DNA of 58,912 bases. Source: Massilia psychrophila (lineage in GTDB: Bacteria > Pseudomonadota > Gammaproteobacteria > Burkholderiales > Burkholderiaceae_D). Positions 51,862-58,912 of this stretch are shown one piece after another. The position numbers were made by a program, and so were the translations under genes. The stretch lies in contig NZ_PDOB01000027.1 of assembly GCF_002760665.1 (NCBI RefSeq), positions 1-58,912 on the forward strand, in the 5' to 3' direction. The stretch's first letter is position 1, and the number at the start of each line of letters is the position of its first letter. The notes under the pieces were generated by a model. The model did no database searches and was not told where the DNA came from. It saw nothing but the letters and a program-made list of their open reading frames with translations.

Positions 51862-53280
51862 ATGAAACCTATCGAAACGAGTGCCATCCGGGAAGCGGAG
51901 CGCGGCGCGAAAATGTCGCGCAGCGCGCTGGCATGGTCGTGGTATCAGGGAGGACGCGACCCCTATATCACCCTGATCAGCATCTACATCTTCATGCCTT
52001 ACGTCGCCACCGTCATGATCGGCAACGCGGTCAAGGGACAGGCCATGATCGCCGGCTTTTCGCTGCTGGGCGGTGTGATCGCCGCGCTGACGGCGCCGTT
52101 TCTGGGCGCCGCGGCGGACCGCATGGGGCGGCGCTTGCCGCCGCTGAAAATCATGTCGCTGCTGTTTGCCCCGCTGGTGGCAGTGCTGTGGTTTGCCAGG
52201 CCTGACGGTTCCGGACTGAGCGTGACGGCGGTGCTGGGCATAACAGTGCTGCTGTCGCTGCTGTTTACCTACAGTGAGGTGATGCACAACGCGCTGATGC
52301 CGTTCGCCGCGCAGAACCGGGCCGACGATGGGTCCATGTCCGGCCTCGCGCTTGCGCTGGGCAACGTGGTGTCGGTGGGCGCGCTGGTGTTCGTGCTGTG
52401 GGCCTTCGCTTTGCCGGGCAAGGTGCAGTGGTCGCTGGTGCCGGCGGCGCCGCTGTTCGGGCTCGATGTGGCGCTGTCGGAGCCCAGCCGCGTCGCCGCG
52501 CCGATCGCGGCCGCGCTGTTTGCATTTGGCGTGATTCCCATGTTCCTGTTCTGCCGCGACGCGCCACCTTCCAATGTCGGCTTCTGGCGCGCGTTGAAGG
52601 ACGGCGCGCGTGACCTGAAGGTGCTGGTCAAGAGCGTGCGCCAGCACCGCGACGTGGCGGTGTTCCTCGGTGCGCGCATGCTGTACTCGGACGCGCAGAT
52701 TGCCCTGATCCTGTTCAGCGGTATCTACGCGGCAGGGGTGATGCACTGGGGCGTGCTGCAGATGACCGCGTTCGGCGTGCTGATGAGTTTTTTTGCGGCG
52801 CTGGGCGGTTTGCTGGCGTCCGTGCTGGACCGCGTCCTCGGCCCCAAGCGCGCGGTGCAGCTGGAGATCATCGGCACCATTATCGGCCTGGTGACGCTGC
52901 TGGGCGTGTCGCCGGCCGGCATGAAGTATGTCTTTACAACCCAGGCCAACGCGGCGCCGCTTTGGAATGGCCCGGTGTTTACTACCTTGCCGGAGCTGGT
53001 GTTCCTCGGGCTGGGCGGCATCGTGGCGGTGTTCAATACGGCGATCTTTGCCTCCAGCCGTACCTTCATCATGCGGATGATGCCGGCCGGGCAGTCAGGC
53101 GCCTTCTTCGGCCTGTATGCCTTGTCCGCCACGGCCACCGTGTGGCTGGGGCCGCTGGTGGTGAAGACCACGGTCAGCACCTTCCAGAGCCAGCAGGCTG
53201 GCAATGTCGCCATCGCCATCCTGATGTTCATCGGCCTGCTGCTGGTCAGCCTGGTGCGCGATAACGGCCAGCGCCAATAA
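51862..53280 (+). CDS. MFS transporter
   Basis: 472 aa, about twelve hydrophobic helices, with a loop-2/3 style motif AAADRMGRRLPPLK. The layout (long central loop, helix pairs) is like UMF1/Atg22-like MFS. It is 9 bp after the receptor gene. Probably carries the substrate or a product across the inner membrane. Confidence 0.88.
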   Translation: MKPIETSAIREAERGAKMSRSALAWSWYQGGRDPYITLISIYIFMPYVATVMIGNAVKGQAMIAGFSLLGGVIAALTAPFLGAAADRMGRRLPPLKIMSLLFAPLVAVLWFARPDGSGLSVTAVLGITVLLSLLFTYSEVMHNALMPFAAQNRADDGSMSGLALALGNVVSVGALVFVLWAFALPGKVQWSLVPAAPLFGLDVALSEPSRVAAPIAAALFAFGVIPMFLFCRDAPPSNVGFWRALKDGARDLKVLVKSVRQHRDVAVFLGARMLYSDAQIALILFSGIYAAGVMHWGVLQMTAFGVLMSFFAALGGLLASVLDRVLGPKRAVQLEIIGTIIGLVTLLGVSPAGMKYVFTTQANAAPLWNGPVFTTLPELVFLGLGGIVAVFNTAIFASSRTFIMRMMPAGQSGAFFGLYALSATATVWLGPLVVKTTVSTFQSQQAGNVAIAILMFIGLLLVSLVRDNGQRQ

Positions 53281-53292
53281 AGGAAACGCCTC

Positions 53293-54786
53293 ATGGCCAC
53301 CGAAAATGTAGATGTATTGATTGTCGGCGCCGGTGTATCCGGTATCGGCATGGCCTGCACGCTGGAGCGCGACTGTCCCGGCTTGCGCTATGCGGTGCTG
53401 GAACGGCGCCAGAACGTGGGCGGCACCTGGGATCTGTTCCGCTATCCCGGCGTGCGCTCGGATTCGGACATGTTCACCTATGGCTACCAGTTCCGCCCTT
53501 GGCGTAACTTCAAGGTGCTGGCCGAAGGGAGCACCATTCGCGACTACCTGGCCGATACTGCGCGCGAATACGGCGTCGACAAAAAAATTCGCTTCGGCGT
53601 CAAGACCGTGCGCGCCGACTGGTCCAGCGCCGACCAGCGCTGGACCGTGACGGCCCACGACGAAGCCGATCCCACCCGGCAGCGCATCTTTGTGTGCCGC
53701 CAAGTGGTGATGTCGACCGGCTACTACAACCACGACAACGGCCACACGCCGGCGTTTCCGGGGATCGAAAACTTCAAGGGCCAGATCATCCATCCGCAGC
53801 ACTGGCCGCAGGACTTCGACAGCACCGGCAAGCATATCGTGGTGGTCGGCAGCGGCGCCACCGCGATCACGCTGATCCCGGCCATGGCGCCGACGGCTGC
53901 CCACATCACCATGCTGCAGCGTTCACCGACCTACATCATGTCGGTGCCGTCGCGCGACGGCATGACCGAGTCGCTCAGCCGCATCCTGCCGCGCAACTGG
54001 GCATTTGCGATTGCGCGCCGGCGCAACACCGCCATCGCCGGCTGGGTGTATCAGGCCTGCCGCAAGTGGCCCGAGAAGGCGCGCGCCTTCCTGCTCAAGA
54101 AGACCGCCGAACGGCTGGACGGCAAGTGCGACATCAGCCACTTCACGCCCAGCTACATGCCGTGGGACCAGCGCGTCTGCGTGGTTCCCGACGAAAACCT
54201 GTTCGCCGCCATCCGTAGCGGCAAGGCCTCGGTGGCGACCGACAGGATCAGCGGCTTTGGCGCCGGCGAAGTGCAGCTGGCGTCAGGCGCCGCGATCAAG
54301 GCCGATGTGCTGGTCAGCGCCACCGGCCTGGAACTTCAGGCTGTGGGCGGCATCCAGATCCATGTCGATGGTGTACCCTACAAGATCAGCGAGCATATGC
54401 TGTACAAGGGCGTGCTGCTGCAGGACCTGCCCAACTTCGCCTGGATCATTGGCTACACCAATGCCTCCTGGACGCTCAAGGCCGACCTGTCCACCAGCTA
54501 TCTGGCGCGCCTGTACAAACACATGGACGCCAAGGGCATGAGCGTAGTCGTGGCGCGCGACCGCGAGAACTGCAAGGTCGACCAGTCGGTCATGGGCGGG
54601 CTCAGTTCCGGCTACGTGGTGCGCGCCAACGACCGCATGCCACGCCAGGGCAGCAGGGCGCCGTGGCAGTCGTCCAGCCACTACCCGAGCGACAAGATCA
54701 CCATGCTGCAAGACCCCGTCGACGACGGGATAATTACTTTCGAAGCGCGCGCCACCCGCCGCGACCCCGAGCTGCAACCCTCGTAA
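53293..54786 (+). CDS. FAD-dependent monooxygenase, Baeyer-Villiger type
   Basis: 497 aa. FAD-binding GAGVSG (12-17), the BVMO fingerprint FKGQIIHPQHWP (161-172) and NADPH-binding GSGATA (187-192). The fingerprint has Pro where FxGxxxHxxxW allows variation. GTWDLFRYPGVRSD is also typical. The reaction expected is ketone to ester or lactone with O2 and NADPH. No esterase or lactonase gene follows, so the product may be processed elsewhere or the enzyme may act as an FMO. Confidence 0.9.
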   Translation: MATENVDVLIVGAGVSGIGMACTLERDCPGLRYAVLERRQNVGGTWDLFRYPGVRSDSDMFTYGYQFRPWRNFKVLAEGSTIRDYLADTAREYGVDKKIRFGVKTVRADWSSADQRWTVTAHDEADPTRQRIFVCRQVVMSTGYYNHDNGHTPAFPGIENFKGQIIHPQHWPQDFDSTGKHIVVVGSGATAITLIPAMAPTAAHITMLQRSPTYIMSVPSRDGMTESLSRILPRNWAFAIARRRNTAIAGWVYQACRKWPEKARAFLLKKTAERLDGKCDISHFTPSYMPWDQRVCVVPDENLFAAIRSGKASVATDRISGFGAGEVQLASGAAIKADVLVSATGLELQAVGGIQIHVDGVPYKISEHMLYKGVLLQDLPNFAWIIGYTNASWTLKADLSTSYLARLYKHMDAKGMSVVVARDRENCKVDQSVMGGLSSGYVVRANDRMPRQGSRAPWQSSSHYPSDKITMLQDPVDDGIITFEARATRRDPELQPS

Positions 54787-54797
54787 CAGGAAATCAC

Positions 54798-56243
54798 ATG
54801 CGCAACTATCATCAGTTCTATATCGACGGTCAATGGGTTGCACCAGTCAATGGTGGCCAGCTGTGTGAAGTGATCAACCCGGCCACGGAAGCGCCCTCGG
54901 GCAGCGTGCTGCTGGGCGACGCGGCCGACGTGGAGCGCGCCGTCAACGCGGCGCACCAGGCCTTCGCCAGCTATTCGCGCACCACGCTGGCCGAGCGCAT
55001 CGAGCTGATCGGCGCCATCGCCAAGGAATACGAACGTCGCCTGGACGACATGGCCGCCGCCATCAGCGAGGAAATGGGTGCGCCGCTGAAAGCCCTGGCG
55101 CGGCCGGTGCAGGCGCCCATCGGCCTGTGGCATCTGCAAACCGTGCTGGGCGCGGCGCGCAGCTATCCGTTCGACCAGCAGCAAGGCAATACCCTGATCA
55201 CCAAGGAGGCGGTCGGCGTGTGCGCGCTGATCACCCCGTGGAACTGGCCGATGAACCAGATCGTCTGCAAGGTGGCGCCGGCGTTGCTGACCGGCTGCAC
55301 CATGGTCTTGAAACCGAGCGAGCTGGCGCCGTATTCCTCGCAGATTTTCGCCGAGATTCTGGCCGCTGCTGGCGTGCCGGCCGGTGTATTTAACATGATC
55401 CACGGCGACGGCGCCGAGATCGGGCCGTTGTTGTCGGCCCATCCGCTGGTCGACATGGTGTCGCTGACCGGCTCCACCCGCGCCGGCGCATCGGTGGCGC
55501 GCCACGCCGCCGAGACCATCAAGGTGGTGTCGCTGGAGCTGGGTGGCAAATCGGCCAACATCATTCTGGACGATGCGCCGCTGGAAGCTGCGGTGACCTC
55601 CGGCGTGATCGGCATGATGGCCAACACCGGGCAAAGCTGCAACGCGCCGTCGCGCATGCTCGTGCCGCGCGCCAGGCTGGCCGAAGCCGAAGTGATTGCC
55701 GTACAGGCGCTGGGCCGGCTGGTAGTGGGCGATCCGCAGGATGCCGCCACGACCACCGGCCCAATTGCCAATGGACGCCAGTACGGGCGCGTGCAGGCCA
55801 TGATCGCCCAAGGTGTGGCCGAAGGCGCGCGGCTGGTGGCCGGCGGCACCGGCCGCGTCGATGGTATCGAGCGCGGCTACTTTGCCCGTCCGACCATTTT
55901 CAGCGGCGTTGAACGCAGCATGAGCATTGCCCGCGAAGAGATTTTCGGACCGGTGCTGGTGATGATCCCGTACGATTCGGAGGACGACGCCATCGCCATT
56001 GCCAACGACAGCGTGTACGGCCTGTCCGGCTTCGTTTACGGCGCGACGATCGAACGTGCACGCGGCGTGGCGCGGCGCCTGCGGACCGGCATGGTGCACC
56101 TGAACGGCGCCACGGTCGATCCGTCAGCGCCGTTCGGCGGCTACAAGCAGTCCGGACTCGGACGCGAATGGGGCGCGGCGGGCATCGACGAATTTGTCGA
56201 AACCAAGGCTATCATGGGCAGCCCAGCGGATGTGGCGCCATGA
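54798..56243 (+). CDS. Aldehyde dehydrogenase (NAD(P)+)
   Basis: 481 aa from ATG 54798 with AGGAAA upstream; an upstream frame from 54663 runs inside the BVMO gene. Catalytic Cys in NTGQSCNAPSRM, Glu in ELGGKSANIILDD, and PWNWPMNQ. Closest in look to broad-range ALDH family members. It follows the BVMO by 11 bp, completing an alcohol/ketone to acid route together with the ADH across the regulator. Confidence 0.92.
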   Translation: MRNYHQFYIDGQWVAPVNGGQLCEVINPATEAPSGSVLLGDAADVERAVNAAHQAFASYSRTTLAERIELIGAIAKEYERRLDDMAAAISEEMGAPLKALARPVQAPIGLWHLQTVLGAARSYPFDQQQGNTLITKEAVGVCALITPWNWPMNQIVCKVAPALLTGCTMVLKPSELAPYSSQIFAEILAAAGVPAGVFNMIHGDGAEIGPLLSAHPLVDMVSLTGSTRAGASVARHAAETIKVVSLELGGKSANIILDDAPLEAAVTSGVIGMMANTGQSCNAPSRMLVPRARLAEAEVIAVQALGRLVVGDPQDAATTTGPIANGRQYGRVQAMIAQGVAEGARLVAGGTGRVDGIERGYFARPTIFSGVERSMSIAREEIFGPVLVMIPYDSEDDAIAIANDSVYGLSGFVYGATIERARGVARRLRTGMVHLNGATVDPSAPFGGYKQSGLGREWGAAGIDEFVETKAIMGSPADVAP

Positions 56244-56259
56244 TGAATGGTTTGATGAT

Positions 56260-56303
56260 GGTACTGTCAACTTGCTTCCCCGGTTCAGCAAGTTGACAGT
56301 ACC
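56260..56303. repeat. Facing IS6-type terminal repeats, 44 bp
   Basis: GGTACTGTCAACTTGC (56260-56275), 12 bp, then its exact reverse complement (56288-56303). The first 14 bases match the left terminal repeat of the IS6-family element at 58473. It looks like two IS ends left facing each other after loss of the interior, and interrupts a recombinase gene (56301-56390). Confidence 0.65.
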
Positions 56304-56390
56304 TCGACGACGGCGACCTATTTGCACAAGAGCGACAGCGAACGCCACGATGAGCTGATGACGTCGTTGGAAAATCCGGGATCGGCTTGA
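56301..56390 (+). pseudogene. Tyrosine recombinase extreme C-terminus
   Basis: 29 codons then stop: TSTTATYLHKSDSERHDELM resembles the (S)TTxxYLH..ERH tail of XerC-like integrases, with the Tyr nucleophile in ATYLH. The rest is gone; it abuts the IS-end palindrome. Distinct from the fragment at 43889. Confidence 0.55.
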
Positions 56391-56595
56391 AGCAAGCAGG
56401 TTGAGGTTCCGGAAAGGTGGTTATCTTTCGAAACCATGGCCGCTATGGTTTTGCCATGGCGTCCACAGTGCAGTCAGGTTCACGCTCGAAGTCCACTCGT
56501 TCAAAGTCAGCTTTAAAATTCTAGTCATCGCATGTAATATTTTTACACAGGCAAAAAAGATGGTATTATTGAAACACTTCAATTGATTGAAAATT
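56391..56595. other. AT-rich leader of the HAF gene
   Basis: Base composition shifts to AT-rich after 56500. No gene; probably holds the promoter of the next gene. Confidence 0.4.
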
Positions 56596-57900
56596 ATGAA
56601 AGCAATTTTAATTGCGATTCTGGCTTGGTTCATTTTTCCGAACTGTGCGATAGCCGACCCTGATGTTAAATACTTTATCACCAAAATTGGCACCCTTGGA
56701 GGCCGAAGTAGTACGGCATACGCTATCAATAATATGGGCCAAGTTGCTGGCTCGTCCACATTAGACGTGTATGGAAACACACACGCTTTCGTGGGCGATG
56801 GCGTTAGTATCCTAGATCTAGGCACGTTAGGCGGATGGAGCAGCGCGTCAGGAATTAATGACCTTGGAGAAGTGGTGGGGACCGCTGTACCCTCGACCGG
56901 CGCTCCGTACAGCGCCTTTTTTTACAAGGCTGGTGCGATAACGGACTTGGGCGCTCTTGGCGGTACCGCAAGCGTTGGAATGGGAATCAACAACAAAAGT
57001 CAAGTTGTCGGGAACGCGTACACCTCCGAAAACCGGGAACGTCATCCATTCCTTTACTCAGCCAAAACAATGGCCGATCTTAATCCCCTACCCGGTGGGC
57101 AAAGCACTGCTGCAGCAATTAATATTATCGGCCAAGTAGCTGGCAGCATCAACAATAACGCGTTCATTTATTCTGATGGCGTAATGACAGATTTAGGTAA
57201 GCTTGACGGACTCTTTAGTCAGGCCGCCGGCATTAATGATATTGGCGAAGTCGTCGGCAACATTTACTACGGCCGGGGTGGATTTAACGATAGCTGGGTA
57301 CCACATGCGTTTTTTTACTTCGCAGGATCAATGGTTGACATAGGTACACTGGGAGGACGTGCAAGCAATGCCAACGGGCTTAACAATTTGGGGCAGGTTG
57401 TGGGTAACGCCTTCACGTTGGGAGACGCTGCGCAAGCAGGATTTCTATATGAAAAAAGCCTAATGATTGACTTGAACACGCTTATCGGTGATGCGAAGGG
57501 CTGGTACATTAATGACGCTGTAGATATTAATGAACATGGCCAAATAGCAGCAACCGCATGCAAAGCAGGTTTCGGTTGCCAAGCTGTTCGACTTGATTTA
57601 ATAAATCAGATCCCGGAACCAGGAAGCAACGTGTTGCTTCTAATTGGCCTTACTGCAGCGTTTTTCACGTGGTACAACCAGGAGCACCGGCACTCAGGCA
57701 TCGGCATGATGACGTCCGAGAGCGTTCACACGGCCCGCGCTGCAGAAATCCACGGGCTGCGCAGGCTACTCTGCAAAATGCCTTTGAGCGCACGCCAAGC
57801 CGATTCAAGAACTGGCTGCCTCGACCTCACAGGCTGCCAACCGCTGCTCGGATCAACCCGCCGGTTGTGGAAAAAAAAGCAGCTTGAAAACGCGGTTTAG
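56596..57900 (+). CDS. HAF-repeat secreted protein with PEP-CTERM-like tail, fused to IS3 debris
   Basis: 434 aa from ATG 56596. Signal peptide (to ~20, ending AIA). About seven HAF-type repeats, such as IGTLGGRSSTAYAINNMGQVAG and LGTLGGWSSASGINDLGEVVG in form (LGxLGG..A..IN..GQVVG). A PEP-CTERM-like IPEPGSNVLLLIGLTAAFFT occurs near residue 340. The frame then runs directly into WYNQEHRHSGIGMMTSESVH, an IS3-family transposase end in its own frame, adding ~75 foreign residues. The normal basic end of the sorting signal is lost. Lower GC than its neighbours suggests separate origin. Confidence 0.75.
   Translation: MKAILIAILAWFIFPNCAIADPDVKYFITKIGTLGGRSSTAYAINNMGQVAGSSTLDVYGNTHAFVGDGVSILDLGTLGGWSSASGINDLGEVVGTAVPSTGAPYSAFFYKAGAITDLGALGGTASVGMGINNKSQVVGNAYTSENRERHPFLYSAKTMADLNPLPGGQSTAAAINIIGQVAGSINNNAFIYSDGVMTDLGKLDGLFSQAAGINDIGEVVGNIYYGRGGFNDSWVPHAFFYFAGSMVDIGTLGGRASNANGLNNLGQVVGNAFTLGDAAQAGFLYEKSLMIDLNTLIGDAKGWYINDAVDINEHGQIAATACKAGFGCQAVRLDLINQIPEPGSNVLLLIGLTAAFFTWYNQEHRHSGIGMMTSESVHTARAAEIHGLRRLLCKMPLSARQADSRTGCLDLTGCQPLLGSTRRLWKKKQLENAV
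57669..57887 (+). pseudogene. IS3-family OrfB C-terminal fragment, frameshifted
   Basis: First frame: WYNQEHRHSGIGMMTSESVH, as in the end of the IS3-family integrase core. It then shifts to QATLQNAFERTPSRFKNWL and ends LPTAARINPPVVEKKAA at 57887. One frameshift, no upstream catalytic core. It overlaps the 3' end of the HAF gene. Confidence 0.75.
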
Positions 57901-58050
57901 ACTTCAGCAATGTAACCCAGGTGTTTCAAATTGATTGACACGTTCCGACGGATGCGTCCTCTGTTTGATACAAATCAAAGTGCTTGAATATATGTTCAAA
58001 TTTTCGGATTTTCCTGGCATCTGAAGCAATTTGATTGGCAGGGGAAGATC
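57901..58050. other. Short gene-free stretch before the ISKra4 fragment
   Basis: AT-rich, with no gene. It could contain the outer end of the ISKra4-type element, but no clear repeat was seen. Confidence 0.3.
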
Positions 58051-58472
58051 ATGATCAAGCTGTGCTCAGTGGAAAATGACTCGGCAGTGATTGAACTGCG
58101 CGTCGCGCTTTCCGGGTCGATGCTCGAGGTGGAGGAACGCATTCGGGCCGCGCTCAATGAGCGCCGGTGTCACGTTGTCGCAGGAGGCGCTCAAACGGTT
58201 TGACACCGACGGCGCGCCGATCCGCACGGGCGCGATCAAGTGGTCGACAAAGGGGCAGGTCGAAAAGGTGTACCAGACGCCGTACGGCGAGGTGCATCTC
58301 TTGCGCCATGTGTACCAGGCCAGCGGGGGCGGCAAGATGTACTGTCCGCTGGACATGGACGCGCGCATCGTGGCCAGTACCACGCCGCTGTTCGCCAAGA
58401 TGATCTCGCACAAGGTGGCCAACAACGCCACCACCGTGGTTCAGGAAGATTTGGCGCAAAACCATGGGCGCA
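58051..58472 (+). pseudogene. ISKra4-family transposase N-terminal fragment, frameshifted
   Basis: Start MIKLCSVENDSAVIELRVAL, shifted by one extra base near 58156-58160. The other frame then gives AGVTLSQEALKRF, DTDGAPIRTGAIKWSTKG, YGEVHLLRHVYQASGGGK and FAKMISHKVANNATTVVQ. It is cut off by the IS6-type terminal repeat at 58473. Family call is from memory of ISKra4 proteins. Confidence 0.65.
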
Positions 58473-58912
58473 GGTACTGTCAACTTACCGCCGTCAGTAA
58501 AGTTTTGTAAAGTAGCGTGATGAAAAATTCCCTACTCTACCGTGGCTTCCGCCACCCGGCGGAAATCATCAGCCATGTGGTGTGGCTCTACTTCCGGTTT
58601 TCGCTGAGTTTTCGCGACATCGAAGAATTGATGGCCAGCCGTGGCATCATCGTCACGTACGAGACAATCCGCCAATGGACGTTGAAGTTCGGCCAAGGAT
58701 ATGCCAATGAACTGCGCCGGCGTCAGCCGCAGCGCGGGAACAAATGGCATCTTGACGAGGTGGTGCCAACCATCAAGGGCCGGCGCCATTACCTATGGCG
58801 CGCAGTCGACCAGAACGGTCATGTGCTCGATATCCTCATGCAAAGCCGGCGTAACCGGCAGGCGGAAAAACGCTTTTTCCGCAAGCTCCTCAAGGGCTTG
58901 CGTTACGCACCG
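58473..58912 (+). mobile_element. IS6-family element, left part only (window ends inside)
   Basis: Terminal repeat GGTACTGTCAACTT at 58473, followed by a transposase start at 58520. A different IS6 lineage from the copy at 2447 (GGTTCTGTCGCG ends). The right end is beyond the window. Confidence 0.8.
58520..58912 (+). CDS. IS6-family transposase, partial
   Basis: 131 codons to the window end. RGFRHPAEIISHVVWLYFRF and SFRDIEELMASRGI are the N-terminal helix-turn-helix. First catalytic Asp in WHLDEVVPTIKG, then HYLWRAVDQNGHVLDIL. Note EVV for the usual ETY after the Asp. Open at the 3' end because the window stops. Confidence 0.88.
   Translation, partial: MKNSLLYRGFRHPAEIISHVVWLYFRFSLSFRDIEELMASRGIIVTYETIRQWTLKFGQGYANELRRRQPQRGNKWHLDEVVPTIKGRRHYLWRAVDQNGHVLDILMQSRRNRQAEKRFFRKLLKGLRYAP

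Noticed and set aside
49717-52746. 1009-codon minus-strand open frame opposite the TonB receptor and MFS genes
   Set aside because: It is the complement of two clearly real genes in GC-rich DNA, His/Arg/Gln-rich without domains or a ribosome site.
1-58912. tRNA, rRNA or CRISPR-Cas genes
   Set aside because: None seen on either strand.

Overview
The window reads as a large piece of a conjugative plasmid whose backbone is a divergent relative of IncP-1 (RP4/RK2). The evidence is gene-by-gene colinearity with the RP4 Tra1, central-control and Tra2 regions, together with KorA- and KorB-type operators. The high-GC accessory load suggests a betaproteobacterial host, plausibly Burkholderiales/Oxalobacteraceae: it includes a TonB-dependent receptor, a Baeyer-Villiger type monooxygenase, a HAF-repeat protein with a PEP-CTERM-like tail, and many IS6-family pieces. 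The host is an inference. Sequence identities quoted to RP4 proteins are from memory, not from a search.

Layout. (1) 1-3270: accessory edge with dcm and vsr, an IS21-type istB scrap and a complete IS6-family element that cuts off ssb. (2) 3271-18625: Tra1-like transfer region. TraC-type primase/antirestriction protein, small ORF, TopB/TraE, TraF, TraG, TraI (with an overlapping internal gene in the place of RP4 traH) and TraJ lie on the minus strand. Then come oriT, TraK, TraL and TraM on the plus strand, followed by kfrC-like and kfrB-like genes. (3) 19063-21250: central control operon korA-incC-korB, with one KorA operator and one KorB operator at its promoter. (4) 22438-23857: iteron origin (nine copies) and a TrfA-type replication initiator. 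(5) 24409-36347: trbA, then Tra2-like mating-pair formation genes trbB-C-D-E-F-G-H-I-J-K-L-N; trbG carries an in-frame stop. (6) 36405-58912: accessory region. It holds an IS6 remnant, a Tn3-type inverted-repeat mini-element carrying mqsRA, a Cys-rich secreted peptide with a partner protein, an oxidoreductase/GST/cupin group, a divergent catabolic cluster under a TetR regulator, and a scrapyard of recombinase, IS3, ISKra4 and IS6 fragments.

How it works together. KorA and KorB (seven exact KorB boxes across the backbone) would co-regulate replication, partition and transfer. TrbA would set the tra/trb balance. TraI/TraJ/TraK act at oriT, TraG couples the relaxosome to the Trb channel, and TraF matures the TrbC pilin into a cyclic subunit. 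The stop in trbG and the truncated ssb suggest that transfer may be impaired or may depend on help. The accessory cluster looks like uptake (TonB receptor, MFS transporter) plus oxidation of a ketone/alcohol/aldehyde substrate (BVMO, ALDH, Zn-ADH, SDR, ThDP enzyme, HD-domain protein). The substrate cannot be read from the sequence.
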